NCBI RefSeq assembly: GCF_000482745.1 | Contig: NZ_AXWQ01000005.1 | Location: forward strand, 310,001 to 374,000 | Reading direction: 5' to 3' | Source: Oleidesulfovibrio alaskensis DSM 16109 | GTDB lineage: Bacteria > Desulfobacterota > Desulfovibrionia > Desulfovibrionales > Desulfovibrionaceae | Length of the DNA: 64,000 bases | The notes under the pieces: generated by a model | Seen by the model: the letters and a program-made list of their open reading frames with translations, nothing else | The model's database searches: none | Told to the model about the DNA's origin: nothing | Part shown: positions 42,854 through 51,686 of the stretch, piece after piece | How the letters are laid out: every line of letters starts with the position of its first letter | How positions within the stretch are numbered: position 1 is the stretch's first letter | Program-made: the position numbers and the translations under genes

Positions 42854-44282
42854 CACAGCCTTTCAGGGAAACGCTCCCGCCCGCACGGGCGGGGGCGGTC
42901 CCTTCGGGCAGGTGGATCAGGTTTCTGACGACCTGCTGCGTAACGTTCCCCCCCACAGTGTAGAGGCTGAACAGGCCGTGCTCGGGGGGGTTTTTTTACG
43001 CGGACAGGTATTCCACACGCTGGTTGATATCGTTAATGAAGACGACTTTTATCTTCCCGCTCACAAGACCATCTTTGAATCGTTTTCCGAGCTGTACCGC
43101 CGCAACTCACCCATTGATCTCATCACGGTAGCTGAATTTCTGAAAGATCAGGGTAAACTGGAGATGGCGGGCGGCACCGTGTATCTGGCAGAGCTGGCCG
43201 AATCGGTCATCAGCGCCGCCAACGCGGAACACTATGCCACGCTTGTGCGCAACAAGTCGCTGCAGCGCTCTCTCATCGGTGCCTGCAGCGATATAATCAG
43301 CAACTGCTACGATGCGTCACAGGACATCGAGCAGTTGCTCGACCATTCCGAATCATCCATATTTTCCATTTCCGAAAGGACCACGGGCAAAGTTTTCAAA
43401 AGCTCCAAGGAACTGGTCAGCAAGGTTTTTGAAGATCTGGAAAAACGGGTGGAACGCAAGGAGCTTGTCACCGGGGTAACCACAGGATACTTCCGGCTGG
43501 ACAGCATGACGGCAGGCCTTCAGCCTTCTGACCTTATCATCATTGCGGCGCGTCCTTCCATGGGCAAGACCGCTTTTGTGCTGAACATGGCCATGCGTGC
43601 CGCCGTCAATGCGGGAACGCCCGTCGCCATTTATTCGCTGGAAATGTCCATGGAATCGCTCATGATGCGTATGTTATGCGCATGGGGCAAGGTTGATCTG
43701 GGCAAGCTGCGTAAAGGATTTCTGGACGACGAGGACTGGGCAAAGCTGTATGCTGCCGCAGACGTGCTTTCACGCGCGCCCATCTACATCGACGATACTC
43801 CGGCCATCACCACGCTGGATCTGCGTGCCCGTACCCGCCGCCTGCATGCCGACAAAGGCGTCGGCATGGTTGTTGTCGACTACCTGCAGCTTATGCGTTC
43901 CAGCCGCAGAACAGATTCACGCGAACTGGAAATTTCCGATATATCCCGAAACCTCAAAGCGCTGGCCAAGGAACTCAATATCCCCGTCATTGCGCTTTCC
44001 CAGCTCAACCGTAAAGTGGAAGAACGCACCAACAAGCGTCCCATGCTCTCCGACCTTCGCGAATCGGGCGCTATTGAGCAGGATGCCGACATCATCATGT
44101 TTGTCTATCGCGACGAGGTATATAACAAACGGGATGACAACCCCAAAAAGGGGGTTGCCGAAATCATCATCGGCAAACAGCGTAACGGACCAACCGGCAT
44201 GGCAGAGCTTGCCTACATAGGGTCATACACGGCCTTTGAAGATCTGGCCGAAGTGCCTCCGCCCTCAGAAGAATTCCAGTAA
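42801..44282 (+). CDS. dnaB: Replicative DNA helicase DnaB
   Basis: A 493-residue helicase. The N-terminal domain starts RNVPPHSVEAEQAVLGG (landmarks 47-63), a linker follows, and the RecA-like domain has Walker A ARPSMGKTA near 250 and Walker B GMVVVDYLQLM near 355. QLNRKVEERTNKRPMLSDLRESGAIEQDAD is the DnaB-specific stretch (landmarks 398-427). It unwinds DNA ahead of the fork as a hexamer. Start ATG 42801 has GAGGAAG five bases upstream and lies inside rplI, overlapping it by 53 bases. The first 45 residues are Gln/Lys/Gly-rich. Codons 62-66 contain seven G then seven T, with a canonical -1 slippery heptamer in frame. Confidence 0.95.
   Translation: MQKNPQQKNPQWKKPQNSTAFQGNAPARTGGGGPFGQVDQVSDDLLRNVPPHSVEAEQAVLGGVFLRGQVFHTLVDIVNEDDFYLPAHKTIFESFSELYRRNSPIDLITVAEFLKDQGKLEMAGGTVYLAELAESVISAANAEHYATLVRNKSLQRSLIGACSDIISNCYDASQDIEQLLDHSESSIFSISERTTGKVFKSSKELVSKVFEDLEKRVERKELVTGVTTGYFRLDSMTAGLQPSDLIIIAARPSMGKTAFVLNMAMRAAVNAGTPVAIYSLEMSMESLMMRMLCAWGKVDLGKLRKGFLDDEDWAKLYAAADVLSRAPIYIDDTPAITTLDLRARTRRLHADKGVGMVVVDYLQLMRSSRRTDSRELEISDISRNLKALAKELNIPVIALSQLNRKVEERTNKRPMLSDLRESGAIEQDADIIMFVYRDEVYNKRDDNPKKGVAEIIIGKQRNGPTGMAELAYIGSYTAFEDLAEVPPPSEEFQ
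42876..42893 (+). other. GC hairpin after rplI, within dnaB
   Basis: CCCGCCC (42876-42882) and GGGCGGG (42887-42893) with a GCAC loop, 23 bases after the rplI stop. Without a T-run, it may slow ribosomes or polymerase and lower dnaB output relative to ribosomal proteins; speculative. Confidence 0.35.
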
Positions 44283-44285
44283 ACA

Positions 44286-44330
44286 CAATGACGCCGCGCT
44301 CCCTGAGAAGCGCGGCGTCATTGTTTGTTC
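44286..44330. terminator. Terminator after dnaB
   Basis: A 15-bp perfect stem, CAATGACGCCGCGCT (44286-44300) with its complement (44309-44323), then TTTGTTC. On minus the tail is weaker, but it may serve the convergent lipoprotein gene as well. Confidence 0.85.
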
Positions 44331-44346
44331 TGGCTGCGGTTGGCAC

Positions 44347-44853
44347 CTACAGCCTGTCGGGATACGGCACCCCGGGCACCTTGCCTGCACGCACCACCTG
44401 ATCCCATGTCAGACGGCGTATGATCAGCGTGCGGTCATCCTGCGCCGAGCGCCACATATCGGGCTTTACCGGAGCAAACAGGTATCCGGCAAACAGCCGC
44501 TGCCCGCCTTCGTCAATACCGATACCGTCGGCAAAACTGCCTATGGCATAGTAGTGGCGCATAAGCAGCACAGCATCGGAGATCACCGCCGGATCATCAA
44601 CCTTCCGCCAGCCGCCCTGCCGGAACTCCGGCTGCCATCCGGAATCTCGCGGCATAAAAAGAACAGCTGTCTGTCTGGCCCTGTCAACGCACAGCCACAC
44701 TGTAAATGAGTCCATTTGAGCAACCAGCTGTTCAGGGCGAAACGATTCCGCACCATAGATGCTGGCAGGTCCCGTACGCACGCCCGATTTGACGCAGCCG
44801 CACAGGGCGAACAGCGCAACGCAGCACAACAGAAGAGATATGTTTCTTTTCAT
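44347..44853 (-). CDS. Lipoprotein of unknown function
   Basis: A 168-residue protein starting at ATG 44853 with AGGAG nine bases upstream. The signal SLLLCCVALFALCGC places the lipid Cys near residue 19. The mature part has no motif I recognise; it is rich in Trp, Arg and Asp (MRHYYAIGSFADGIGIDEGG, landmarks around 105-124), with a globular composition. It lies between the convergent dnaB and the ppiD-like gene, 180 bases from the latter. I do not assign a function. Confidence 0.7.
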   Translation of the reverse strand: MKRNISLLLCCVALFALCGCVKSGVRTGPASIYGAESFRPEQLVAQMDSFTVWLCVDRARQTAVLFMPRDSGWQPEFRQGGWRKVDDPAVISDAVLLMRHYYAIGSFADGIGIDEGGQRLFAGYLFAPVKPDMWRSAQDDRTLIIRRLTWDQVVRAGKVPGVPYPDRL

Positions 44854-44986
44854 TACCGGATTCTCCTTAAGCATGGTCTGCACATTGTGCACCCGGCATG
44901 CAGGTACATGCAAGGGGCCGACGCGGTCAGCAACACCATAACACAAAAAAATCTCTCCGGCATGGCCGGAAAGATCTTTGTAAAGA

Positions 44987-45017
44987 CAAAAAAAGGCCGC
45001 CCCTTTCAGGGCGGCCC
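44987..45017 (-). terminator. Intrinsic terminator of the ppiD-like gene
   Basis: GGCCGCCC and GGGCGGCC form an 8-bp stem around CTTTCA; on minus a T-run follows, made by the A-run before 44995. Confidence 0.85.
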
Positions 45018-45032
45018 GGGAATGCTCTGCGG

Positions 45033-46922
45033 TTACTCAAGAATCTTGTTGTTCACCAGCTCAACCTTTGTTTTGGTAAGCAGGTCCTGCATGTAGGCAC
45101 GGTACAGCTCTTCGCGCTTGCTCTGCAGCATGGCGTCAACAAAACGGTCTTTAACCTGCGCCCACTGAGTTTCATCGGGGGTAAGCACAGCGGCGCGCTT
45201 AGCCACAACAGCACCGGTGGGAGTCTGAAACGCTTCAGCTATCCATGCGTCATCGGCAGCCTTGAATATGGCGGAAGTCACATCAGGAGCCTGTCCCACA
45301 CCGGGAATAAAGCCCTGACGGCCGAAAGGTTCGCTTTTCTTCACACGGGCTGCGGCAGACTGCGGCAGAGAACCGTCGTTCTTCAGCGCTGCTACGGCTT
45401 CGCGCGCAGCATCAGCGGCCAGCTTCATGGCTTCCTGCTGCTTCAAACGGGCGATGACGTCCGCCTTCACAACGTCCAGCTCGCGGTAGGTTTCTTCCTT
45501 GCTGGAAACAACCTTGGCCAGCATGTAGCCACCTTCCACTTCCATGGGCGTGTCAATGACAGACCCTTCGGGCGTGGTGAAAATAAGCTCGACAGATGCA
45601 GCTTCAACACCAAGCAGGCCGGTGGCCTGAGCGCGGGTGAACTGACCGCTGTCACGCAGGGAAAGGTGCATGCGCTCCGCCACGGCAGGCAGGTCTTCAC
45701 CGGCAAGCAGTGCTTCCAGTGCGGCGTCCAGAGTGGGAGTAACCTTTTCCAGCGCGGCCTCTTCGGCCAGACGGTGCGAAATCTCATCATGCACTTCGTC
45801 CAGCGTGCGGATACGGGCGTTTTCTTTTTCTTCCACTTTGATGATGTGGAAACCGAACTGCGTGCGCACAGGTGCGGTTACCTGACCGGCGGCAGCGGCA
45901 AAGGCTGCCTGCTCAAACTCAGGCACCATCTGTCCGCGACCGAACCAGCCCAGATCGCCGCCAAGCGGAGCACTGGGCCCTTCAGAGGCTTCTTTGGCCA
46001 CCTTGGCAAAATCAGCACCCTTGCGGATCCGCTCATACAATTCGTTTATCTTTTTCTCAGCCGCGGCCACCTTTTCTTCCGACGCACCGGCATCTGCCAG
46101 AACCAGAATGTGACGGGCGTGCACCCGTTCTTCCTGACGGAATGATTCTTTATTGTCTTCGTAATAGGCAGCTATGCGGTCATCAGAGACAGAAGCGCCG
46201 TCGGCCAGTGCCGCAGGAGTGATCATCACGTACTGCAGCGTCACGCGCGGGGGCACTTTATAATTTTCAATATTCTGCTTGTAAAAAGCGGAAATCTGCT
46301 CTTCGCCGGGCTTCACCTGATCCAGATAATTTTCCGCGGCAAAAAGCACATAATCCATGCTTCTGCGTTCTGCAGAATACAGGAACATGGCTTTGGCTTC
46401 TTCTGCGGTGACGGCGGCAGGCATGGTGATGAAATCACGCATTTTCTGCGCCAGCATGGAACGACGGATCTTGTCTTCGTACGCGCCGGGTGTGGTACCC
46501 TGTGCAGCCAGCACCTGTTTGTAACGCTCACCGTCAAAGTTGCCATCGGCATCGTTGAACACGGGAATCTCGGCGATACGCAGCTTCAGTTCGGCGGGAG
46601 AAACCTCCAGCCCCTGCTTTTCGGCCTGCTGCACAAGCAGCACTTCGGAAATCATCTGATTCAGAACGCGCATTTTCAGCCCCGCCTGCTTCAGATCTTC
46701 CGAGGTCACGTCCGGAAACTGAGCACGGACAAGCTCGACCTGCTGTTCATATTCTCTGGCAAAGGCATTGACGGTGATGGACGTTTTGCCCACCTTTGCC
46801 ACCACATTGGAAGGCTGGTTGTCCATGGAGCCGACGCCCCAGAAGACAAACACGATGATGATAAGCCCGAAGGCGATTTTAACGCCCCACGACTGGGCGT
46901 TCTGTCTTATTGAGTCCAGCAT
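45033..46922 (-). CDS. ppiD: PpiD/SurA-like periplasmic foldase with membrane anchor
   Basis: A 629-residue protein starting at ATG 46922, with GGAG six bases upstream. One N-terminal helix (about 15-34, IAFGLIIIVFVFWGVGSM) anchors it in the inner membrane. A SurA_N chaperone domain (40-165) and a parvulin domain (about 262-365) follow. The parvulin part has RHILVLADAG, SEGPSAPLGGDLGWFGRGQM and QFGFHIIKVEE (landmarks), the conserved active-site strands. A second, more degenerate helical region follows. It assists folding of exported proteins as they leave the translocon. Adhesin and LptD biogenesis may depend on such factors, but no direct link is seen. Confidence 0.92.
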   Translation of the reverse strand: MLDSIRQNAQSWGVKIAFGLIIIVFVFWGVGSMDNQPSNVVAKVGKTSITVNAFAREYEQQVELVRAQFPDVTSEDLKQAGLKMRVLNQMISEVLLVQQAEKQGLEVSPAELKLRIAEIPVFNDADGNFDGERYKQVLAAQGTTPGAYEDKIRRSMLAQKMRDFITMPAAVTAEEAKAMFLYSAERRSMDYVLFAAENYLDQVKPGEEQISAFYKQNIENYKVPPRVTLQYVMITPAALADGASVSDDRIAAYYEDNKESFRQEERVHARHILVLADAGASEEKVAAAEKKINELYERIRKGADFAKVAKEASEGPSAPLGGDLGWFGRGQMVPEFEQAAFAAAAGQVTAPVRTQFGFHIIKVEEKENARIRTLDEVHDEISHRLAEEAALEKVTPTLDAALEALLAGEDLPAVAERMHLSLRDSGQFTRAQATGLLGVEAASVELIFTTPEGSVIDTPMEVEGGYMLAKVVSSKEETYRELDVVKADVIARLKQQEAMKLAADAAREAVAALKNDGSLPQSAAARVKKSEPFGRQGFIPGVGQAPDVTSAIFKAADDAWIAEAFQTPTGAVVAKRAAVLTPDETQWAQVKDRFVDAMLQSKREELYRAYMQDLLTKTKVELVNNKILE

Positions 46923-46957
46923 GAGCACTCCGTTTTTTCAAAGCAGATGGGCCGCCG

Positions 46958-48889
46958 CTAAGCAGCAGCCGTTTTCGAGAGACGTACATAATTAAGCAAT
47001 CCGCCTGCCCGAATAATGTCCAATTCCTTAGCAGTCAAATCATTCCTGACAGCCACTGCAGCGCCGCCGTCCACTGTTACCTGCACGACGGCTCCCGGAG
47101 CCAGCAGCGTGGTGTCCAGAGTGACGGTGCAGCCCTGTTCCAGCTGCGCATAGTCGGCTTTATCTTCCAGAATCAGCGGCAGAATGCCGAAGTTCACAAG
47201 ATTGGCTCTGTGGATACGGGCAAGCGACTTGGCTATGACCGCACGCACACCCAGATGGCGCGGAGCAAGGGCCGCATGTTCGCGACTGGATCCCTGTCCG
47301 TAATTTTCACCTGCCACGATAACCCCGTTTTCCACGGCATCGGCCCGCGTGACAAAATCTTCGTCCACCCGGCCGAAAACATGCCGCGCAATGGCGGGCA
47401 CATTGGACCGCAGCGAGGTTATTTCCGCACCGGCGGGCATAATGTGGTCGGTGGTTATATCGTCACCCAGCCGGATAAGCACACCGGCCTGCAGCTGCTC
47501 CGGCAGCGGTTCAAAACGCTCCAGCGCCACGATGTTGGGCCCGTAGACAACCGCTGTGCCTGCTCCGTCCTGCGGCGGATAGGCAAACAAATCAGCGATG
47601 GAAGGGACTTCGGCGGGCAGATCGGCCACCGCGGGAGCTTCTCCCCATGTGGCGGGATCGGTGAAACAGCCGCGCAAAGCAGCCATGGCTGCGGTCAGCG
47701 GACTGACAAGATAAACCTGCCCGTCTTTGGTACCGCTGCGGCCTTCAAAATTGCGGTTGAAGGTACGGGCCGACACGCCCCCGCTGACAGGGGACCCCCC
47801 CATGCCGATACACGGCCCGCATGAACACTCCAGCAGCCGTGCGCCGGAATCAAGCAGCGGCTCGACCAGCCCTTCACGCGCAAGCATCTTCAGCACCTGC
47901 TTGGAACCGGGGGAAACCAGCGTATCGGTGCCGGCGCATACCCTGTTGCCTGCCAGCAGGCTTACCGCACCTTTAAGGTCGGCGTATGATGAATTGGTGC
48001 ACGACCCGATGGCCACCTGATCAACCTTCAGACCGTCCAGACTGGCCACCGGCACCACCCTGTCGGGCATGTGCGGCTGCGCAGCCAGCGGCTGCAGTGC
48101 CGAAAGGTCAATGACGACCTCTTCGTCGTATTGCGCCCCGTCATCCGCCGCCAGCGGCTTCCATACATCAGCACGGCCCATGGCCTTCAGAAAATCGAGG
48201 GTGCGCTCATCGCTGGGGAACACCGACGTGGTGGCGCCCAGTTCGGCCCCCATGTTGGTGATGGTGGCACGCTCGGGCACGCTGAGGGTTTCGACACCGG
48301 GACCGGCGTATTCAAACACCTTGCCCACACCGCCCTTGACTGTCAGCAGCCCCAGCAGATGCAGAATGACATCCTTTGCCGTGGCCCACCCCTTCAGGCG
48401 GCCTTCCAGACGCACTTTCACCACTCGGGGCATGGTGATGAAATACGGCTCTCCTGCCATGGCCAGAGCAACGGAAAGCCCGCCAGCCCCCATGGCAAGG
48501 GCACCTATACCGCCCGCCGTGGGCGTGTGGCTGTCCGACCCCACCAGCGTGGAACCGGGCACCGCAAAATTTTCCAGATGCAGCTGATGACAGATGCCCG
48601 TGCCCGCCGGTGAATAGACAATGCCGTACTTCTGCGCCACCGTGCGCAGAAAACGGTGGTCATCCGGATTGCGGAATCCCATCTGCAGCGTGTTGTGGTC
48701 CACATAGCTGACCGACAGGTCAGTGCGCACCCTGTCAACGCCCATGGCTTCAAACTGCAGATACGCCATGGTGCCGGTGGCATCCTGCGTCAGCGTCTGG
48801 TCTATGCGCAGCCCTATTTCGGCGCCCTGTGTCATCTCGCCGCTTACAAGATGGGCGGCAATGATCTTTTGTGTCAGATTCATAGTCAT
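46958..48889 (-). CDS. Aconitate hydratase
   Basis: A 643-residue aconitase-family enzyme. The start at ATG 48889 has GAGG nine bases upstream; the frame extends further upstream but into Cys/Arg-rich shadow sequence. The Fe-S Cys are in AIGSCTNSS and CSCGPCIGMGG; SDSHTPTAGGIGAL and GENYGQGSSREHAA are the conserved substrate-site motifs. The order is domain 1-3, linker, domain 4, as in mitochondrial-type aconitase, in a short form. It interconverts citrate and isocitrate in the incomplete or reversed TCA pathway of such anaerobes. Homoaconitase or isopropylmalate isomerase is less likely, because those are split into two subunits in most bacteria. Confidence 0.9.
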   Translation of the reverse strand: MTMNLTQKIIAAHLVSGEMTQGAEIGLRIDQTLTQDATGTMAYLQFEAMGVDRVRTDLSVSYVDHNTLQMGFRNPDDHRFLRTVAQKYGIVYSPAGTGICHQLHLENFAVPGSTLVGSDSHTPTAGGIGALAMGAGGLSVALAMAGEPYFITMPRVVKVRLEGRLKGWATAKDVILHLLGLLTVKGGVGKVFEYAGPGVETLSVPERATITNMGAELGATTSVFPSDERTLDFLKAMGRADVWKPLAADDGAQYDEEVVIDLSALQPLAAQPHMPDRVVPVASLDGLKVDQVAIGSCTNSSYADLKGAVSLLAGNRVCAGTDTLVSPGSKQVLKMLAREGLVEPLLDSGARLLECSCGPCIGMGGSPVSGGVSARTFNRNFEGRSGTKDGQVYLVSPLTAAMAALRGCFTDPATWGEAPAVADLPAEVPSIADLFAYPPQDGAGTAVVYGPNIVALERFEPLPEQLQAGVLIRLGDDITTDHIMPAGAEITSLRSNVPAIARHVFGRVDEDFVTRADAVENGVIVAGENYGQGSSREHAALAPRHLGVRAVIAKSLARIHRANLVNFGILPLILEDKADYAQLEQGCTVTLDTTLLAPGAVVQVTVDGGAAVAVRNDLTAKELDIIRAGGLLNYVRLSKTAAA

Positions 48890-49240
48890 GGCTAATTCCC
48901 TCGTACTCACGGATAAAAAAAGTTGCCGCGCTCTGCGTGCCGCCGCACGGGGGAAGCATGCCGCCCCGTCCGGCTTGCACAAAGCCACGACAGGCAGCGG
49001 TCGTTTCATCCGCCCGCGCACAGGCGCAGGCAATCCATGAAGCGGCTTCCGGCATGTGGCGGCCGCCCCTCTGTTCACACACGGCTTGCGCCGTTTCGCC
49101 CTGCCGCCATGCAGCACGGCGCGGGTATTCGCTTATATACGCGCAAACCGCCCCGCAGGACGGCATGCTCTTTTCGCCGGAACGGAAAAAAACGGCCCGT
49201 GGCAGGCCAGAACCGCCGGCCACCGGTCATACGGTCCCGT
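48890..49240. other. Intergenic region upstream of aconitase
   Basis: No gene is supported in these 351 bases. Frames on both strands here are Arg/Pro/Ala-rich without ribosome sites. No clear promoter boxes or terminator were found. Confidence 0.45.
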
Positions 49241-50674
49241 TCAGGGTATTTCCAGTCCGGCGCTGCGGTATTCATTAAGCTTGTTACGCAGCGTACGCAC
49301 TGAAATCCCCAGCAGGTCTGCGGCCATGGTCCGGTTTCCGGACGTCTGCTCCAGACCTTTGAGAATCATTATGCGCTCCATTTCATGCAGCGGAATGACT
49401 CCGCCGCTGAAAGGATCGGTGCCGCTTTCCGGCGAAGCACCGTCACAATGCTCCTGATCCGGCTGCTGCTCATGCGAGCCTTCATCGGCAAACACGGGCC
49501 AGCTGTCGGGATCAAGCAGAAAATGAGAAACAGTGATGGGCCCTTTGCCCGCAAGCAGCGATGCCCGCTCCATCAGGTTCTGCAGCTCCCGCACGTTGCC
49601 CGGCCAGTCATATTCCTCAAGCCACTGCACGGCGGCAGGAGCCAGCTCCAGCGGAGGCAGGCCGTAGTCGCGCACATACATGGCTATGAAAAAACGGGCC
49701 AGCCGCACAATATCATCGCCGCGTTCGCGCAGCGCAGGCAGGCGCAGCGGAATCACATTGAGCCGGAAGTACAAATCCTGACGGAACTTCCCTTCTTTGA
49801 CCCAGTCTTCAAGCGAACGGTTGGTGGTGGCCAGCACCCGCACATCAACCTTGATGGTCTCGGTCCCGCCCACGCGGTCTATCTCGCCTTCCTGCAGTAC
49901 GCGCAGCAGCTTGGCCTGCAGGCCCAGATCCATCTCCGAAATTTCATCCAGCAACAGCGTACCGCCGCTGGCCAGTTCAAATTTTCCCAGCTTTCTGGCT
50001 ATGGCTCCGGTAAACGATCCTTTTTCATGACCGAAAAGCTCACTTTCGAGCAGGTGCTCGGGCAAAGCAGCGCAGTTGACCGCCACAAAGGCCTTGTCTG
50101 CTCTGTCGCTGCTGCGGTGCAGATACCGCGCGAACATTTCCTTGCCTGTGCCTGACTCGCCGGAGATCAGCACCGTGGCACGGGAAGGCGCAACCTGCTT
50201 TGCCAGTGCCAGCACCCGTGCCACGGCAGGATGCGAGCCGATAATACGCGAGCCGTCACCTTCGGGCAGGGGCGTACGCCCGCCCAGAGTGCTGGAAGCC
50301 GGTGCGGATGCCGGTGTCCGCGGCACCGCGGGCACAGCCGCTTTCACCTTTTCAAACTGCAGCGGTTCGAGCCAGTAATCGCGTGCTCCCATGCCTAAAA
50401 AACGCTCTGCTTCTTCTGCAGAGCCTTTGTCGGTGAAAATGATGACGGGAGGAAACGAAGAATCGTCAGCACTGACCGAAAGCAGGTCTTCGACCTTGTA
50501 CCCCGGAAGCTGCGGACGCGAGAAAATAACCGACGGCCCTGATTTGCGGATAAACGCCGATGCACCTTTAAGGTTTTCGGCAATCCCCACTTCATAGCCG
50601 GCTTCTTTCAGCTGAGGGAAAATACGCGTGACGGACTGAGCCGGTGCGAGAAACAGAATGCGCCTTGATGACAT
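49241..50674 (-). CDS. Sigma-54 activator with pseudo-receiver domain
   Basis: A 477-residue activator. Residues 1-115 have a receiver-like fold, but the phospho-Asp is Ser52 (SVIFSRPQLPG) and the switch Lys is Glu103 (YWLEPLQF), so it is probably not phosphorylated. The AAA+ domain has GESGTGKE (172-179), GSFTGA (219-224) in place of GAFTGA, and ATTNRSLEDWVKEGKFRQDLYFRLNV-type landmarks near 280-305. The C-terminal Fis-type helix-turn-helix reads AADLLGISVRTLRNKL. It would activate sigma-54 promoters elsewhere; no target is evident. It is divergent from larB across 211 bases. The start at 50674 has only a weak ribosome site. Confidence 0.92.
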   Translation of the reverse strand: MSSRRILFLAPAQSVTRIFPQLKEAGYEVGIAENLKGASAFIRKSGPSVIFSRPQLPGYKVEDLLSVSADDSSFPPVIIFTDKGSAEEAERFLGMGARDYWLEPLQFEKVKAAVPAVPRTPASAPASSTLGGRTPLPEGDGSRIIGSHPAVARVLALAKQVAPSRATVLISGESGTGKEMFARYLHRSSDRADKAFVAVNCAALPEHLLESELFGHEKGSFTGAIARKLGKFELASGGTLLLDEISEMDLGLQAKLLRVLQEGEIDRVGGTETIKVDVRVLATTNRSLEDWVKEGKFRQDLYFRLNVIPLRLPALRERGDDIVRLARFFIAMYVRDYGLPPLELAPAAVQWLEEYDWPGNVRELQNLMERASLLAGKGPITVSHFLLDPDSWPVFADEGSHEQQPDQEHCDGASPESGTDPFSGGVIPLHEMERIMILKGLEQTSGNRTMAADLLGISVRTLRNKLNEYRSAGLEIP

Positions 50675-50885
50675 GCTTATCTCAATACCCGTAAGAACAA
50701 CTGGTTGCAATGCCCCAATGCATCATTATGCCACAATTCAGACAGATACGCAAAATACCCGTACAGGCGGCATAACCGCCTTTTCCACCGCGGGCTTGTG
50801 CGGTAGGCTTGGCGGCGCCGGCGGTATCCGGTACACCTTTTTTCCGGCCGTAACATCACTACACGCAACCAAAGAGAGAATCGCC

Positions 50886-51686
50886 ATGCCCGATCCGGAA
50901 ACAGACACTCTGCGCGCCTTGCTCCGCGCCGTCGCCTCGGGCAGAACCTCTGCCGAACAGGCACTGCAGCAGCTCAGGCTTGATCCGGGTACCGACATAC
51001 TGGACGGGCTGCACCCCGACCATCACCGCGGGCTGCGCACAGGCATGGCCGAAGTTGTCTTTGCTCAGGGCAAGGACGACAGCCGCCTGCTGGCAGCAGT
51101 GGAGTCCATAGCCTGCCGCAGCGGACAGGTGCTTGTTACCCGTTGCACACCGGAGCAAGGTCGTTTACTTTCCCGCAGCCGGTCCGGCGGCGAATACTGG
51201 CCGCAGGCCGGTCTTTTTTCGCTGGGCAGACAGCTGACACTCACCCCGCCGTGGCCTTCACGGGGGCGTGTGCTGATTGTGACCGCCGGCTCGGCAGATA
51301 TGCGTACAGCCTTAGAGGCACTGGGAACACTGCGTTTTCACGGCATTGATGCCGGATTGATATGCGACGTGGGCGTGGCCGGTCTGCACAGGCTGAGTGC
51401 GCACATGCGCGCACTGGACGCGGCGGCGGCGGTGATTGCCTGTGCCGGTATGGAAGGTGCCCTGCCCAGTGTACTGGCAGGATTTCTGAGCGCTCCCGTC
51501 ATCGCTGTACCCACATCTGTGGGTTACGGCACGGGAGCAGGCGGCATGGCTGCCCTGCTGGCCATGCTGAACAGCTGTGCCGCGGGCATCACTGTAACCA
51601 ATATCGACAACGGCTATGGCGCTGCCGCCTTTGCCGTAAAAATGCTGCAAAAAACAACACCGGACACAGCAGATTCATGCGACTAG
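50886..51686 (+). CDS. larB: Pyridinium-3,5-biscarboxylate mononucleotide synthase LarB
   Basis: A 266-residue LarB, starting at ATG 50886. The C-terminal AIR-carboxylase-like domain has VTAGSADM (usually TAGTSD), CDVGVAGLHRL, CAGMEGALPSVLAGF and PTSVGYGTGAGGMAALLAMLNSC (landmarks 205-227), ending NIDNGYGAA. LarB carboxylates and hydrolyses nicotinate adenine dinucleotide in the first step of the nickel-pincer cofactor of lactate racemase-type enzymes. LarC, LarE and LarA are not in the window. Its end overlaps the next gene by 10 bases. Since LarA-like racemases are widespread in sulfate reducers, a distant partner is expected. Confidence 0.92.
   Translation: MPDPETDTLRALLRAVASGRTSAEQALQQLRLDPGTDILDGLHPDHHRGLRTGMAEVVFAQGKDDSRLLAAVESIACRSGQVLVTRCTPEQGRLLSRSRSGGEYWPQAGLFSLGRQLTLTPPWPSRGRVLIVTAGSADMRTALEALGTLRFHGIDAGLICDVGVAGLHRLSAHMRALDAAAAVIACAGMEGALPSVLAGFLSAPVIAVPTSVGYGTGAGGMAALLAMLNSCAAGITVTNIDNGYGAAAFAVKMLQKTTPDTADSCD

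Noticed and set aside
48890..49117. N-terminal extension of aconitase
   Set aside because: The extra 76 residues are Arg/Cys/Pro-rich, precede a good ribosome site and match nothing in aconitases.
51362..51676. N-terminal extension of the first family 4 glycosyltransferase
   Set aside because: It lies inside larB in another frame; the GT4 fold begins at MRLAFF.
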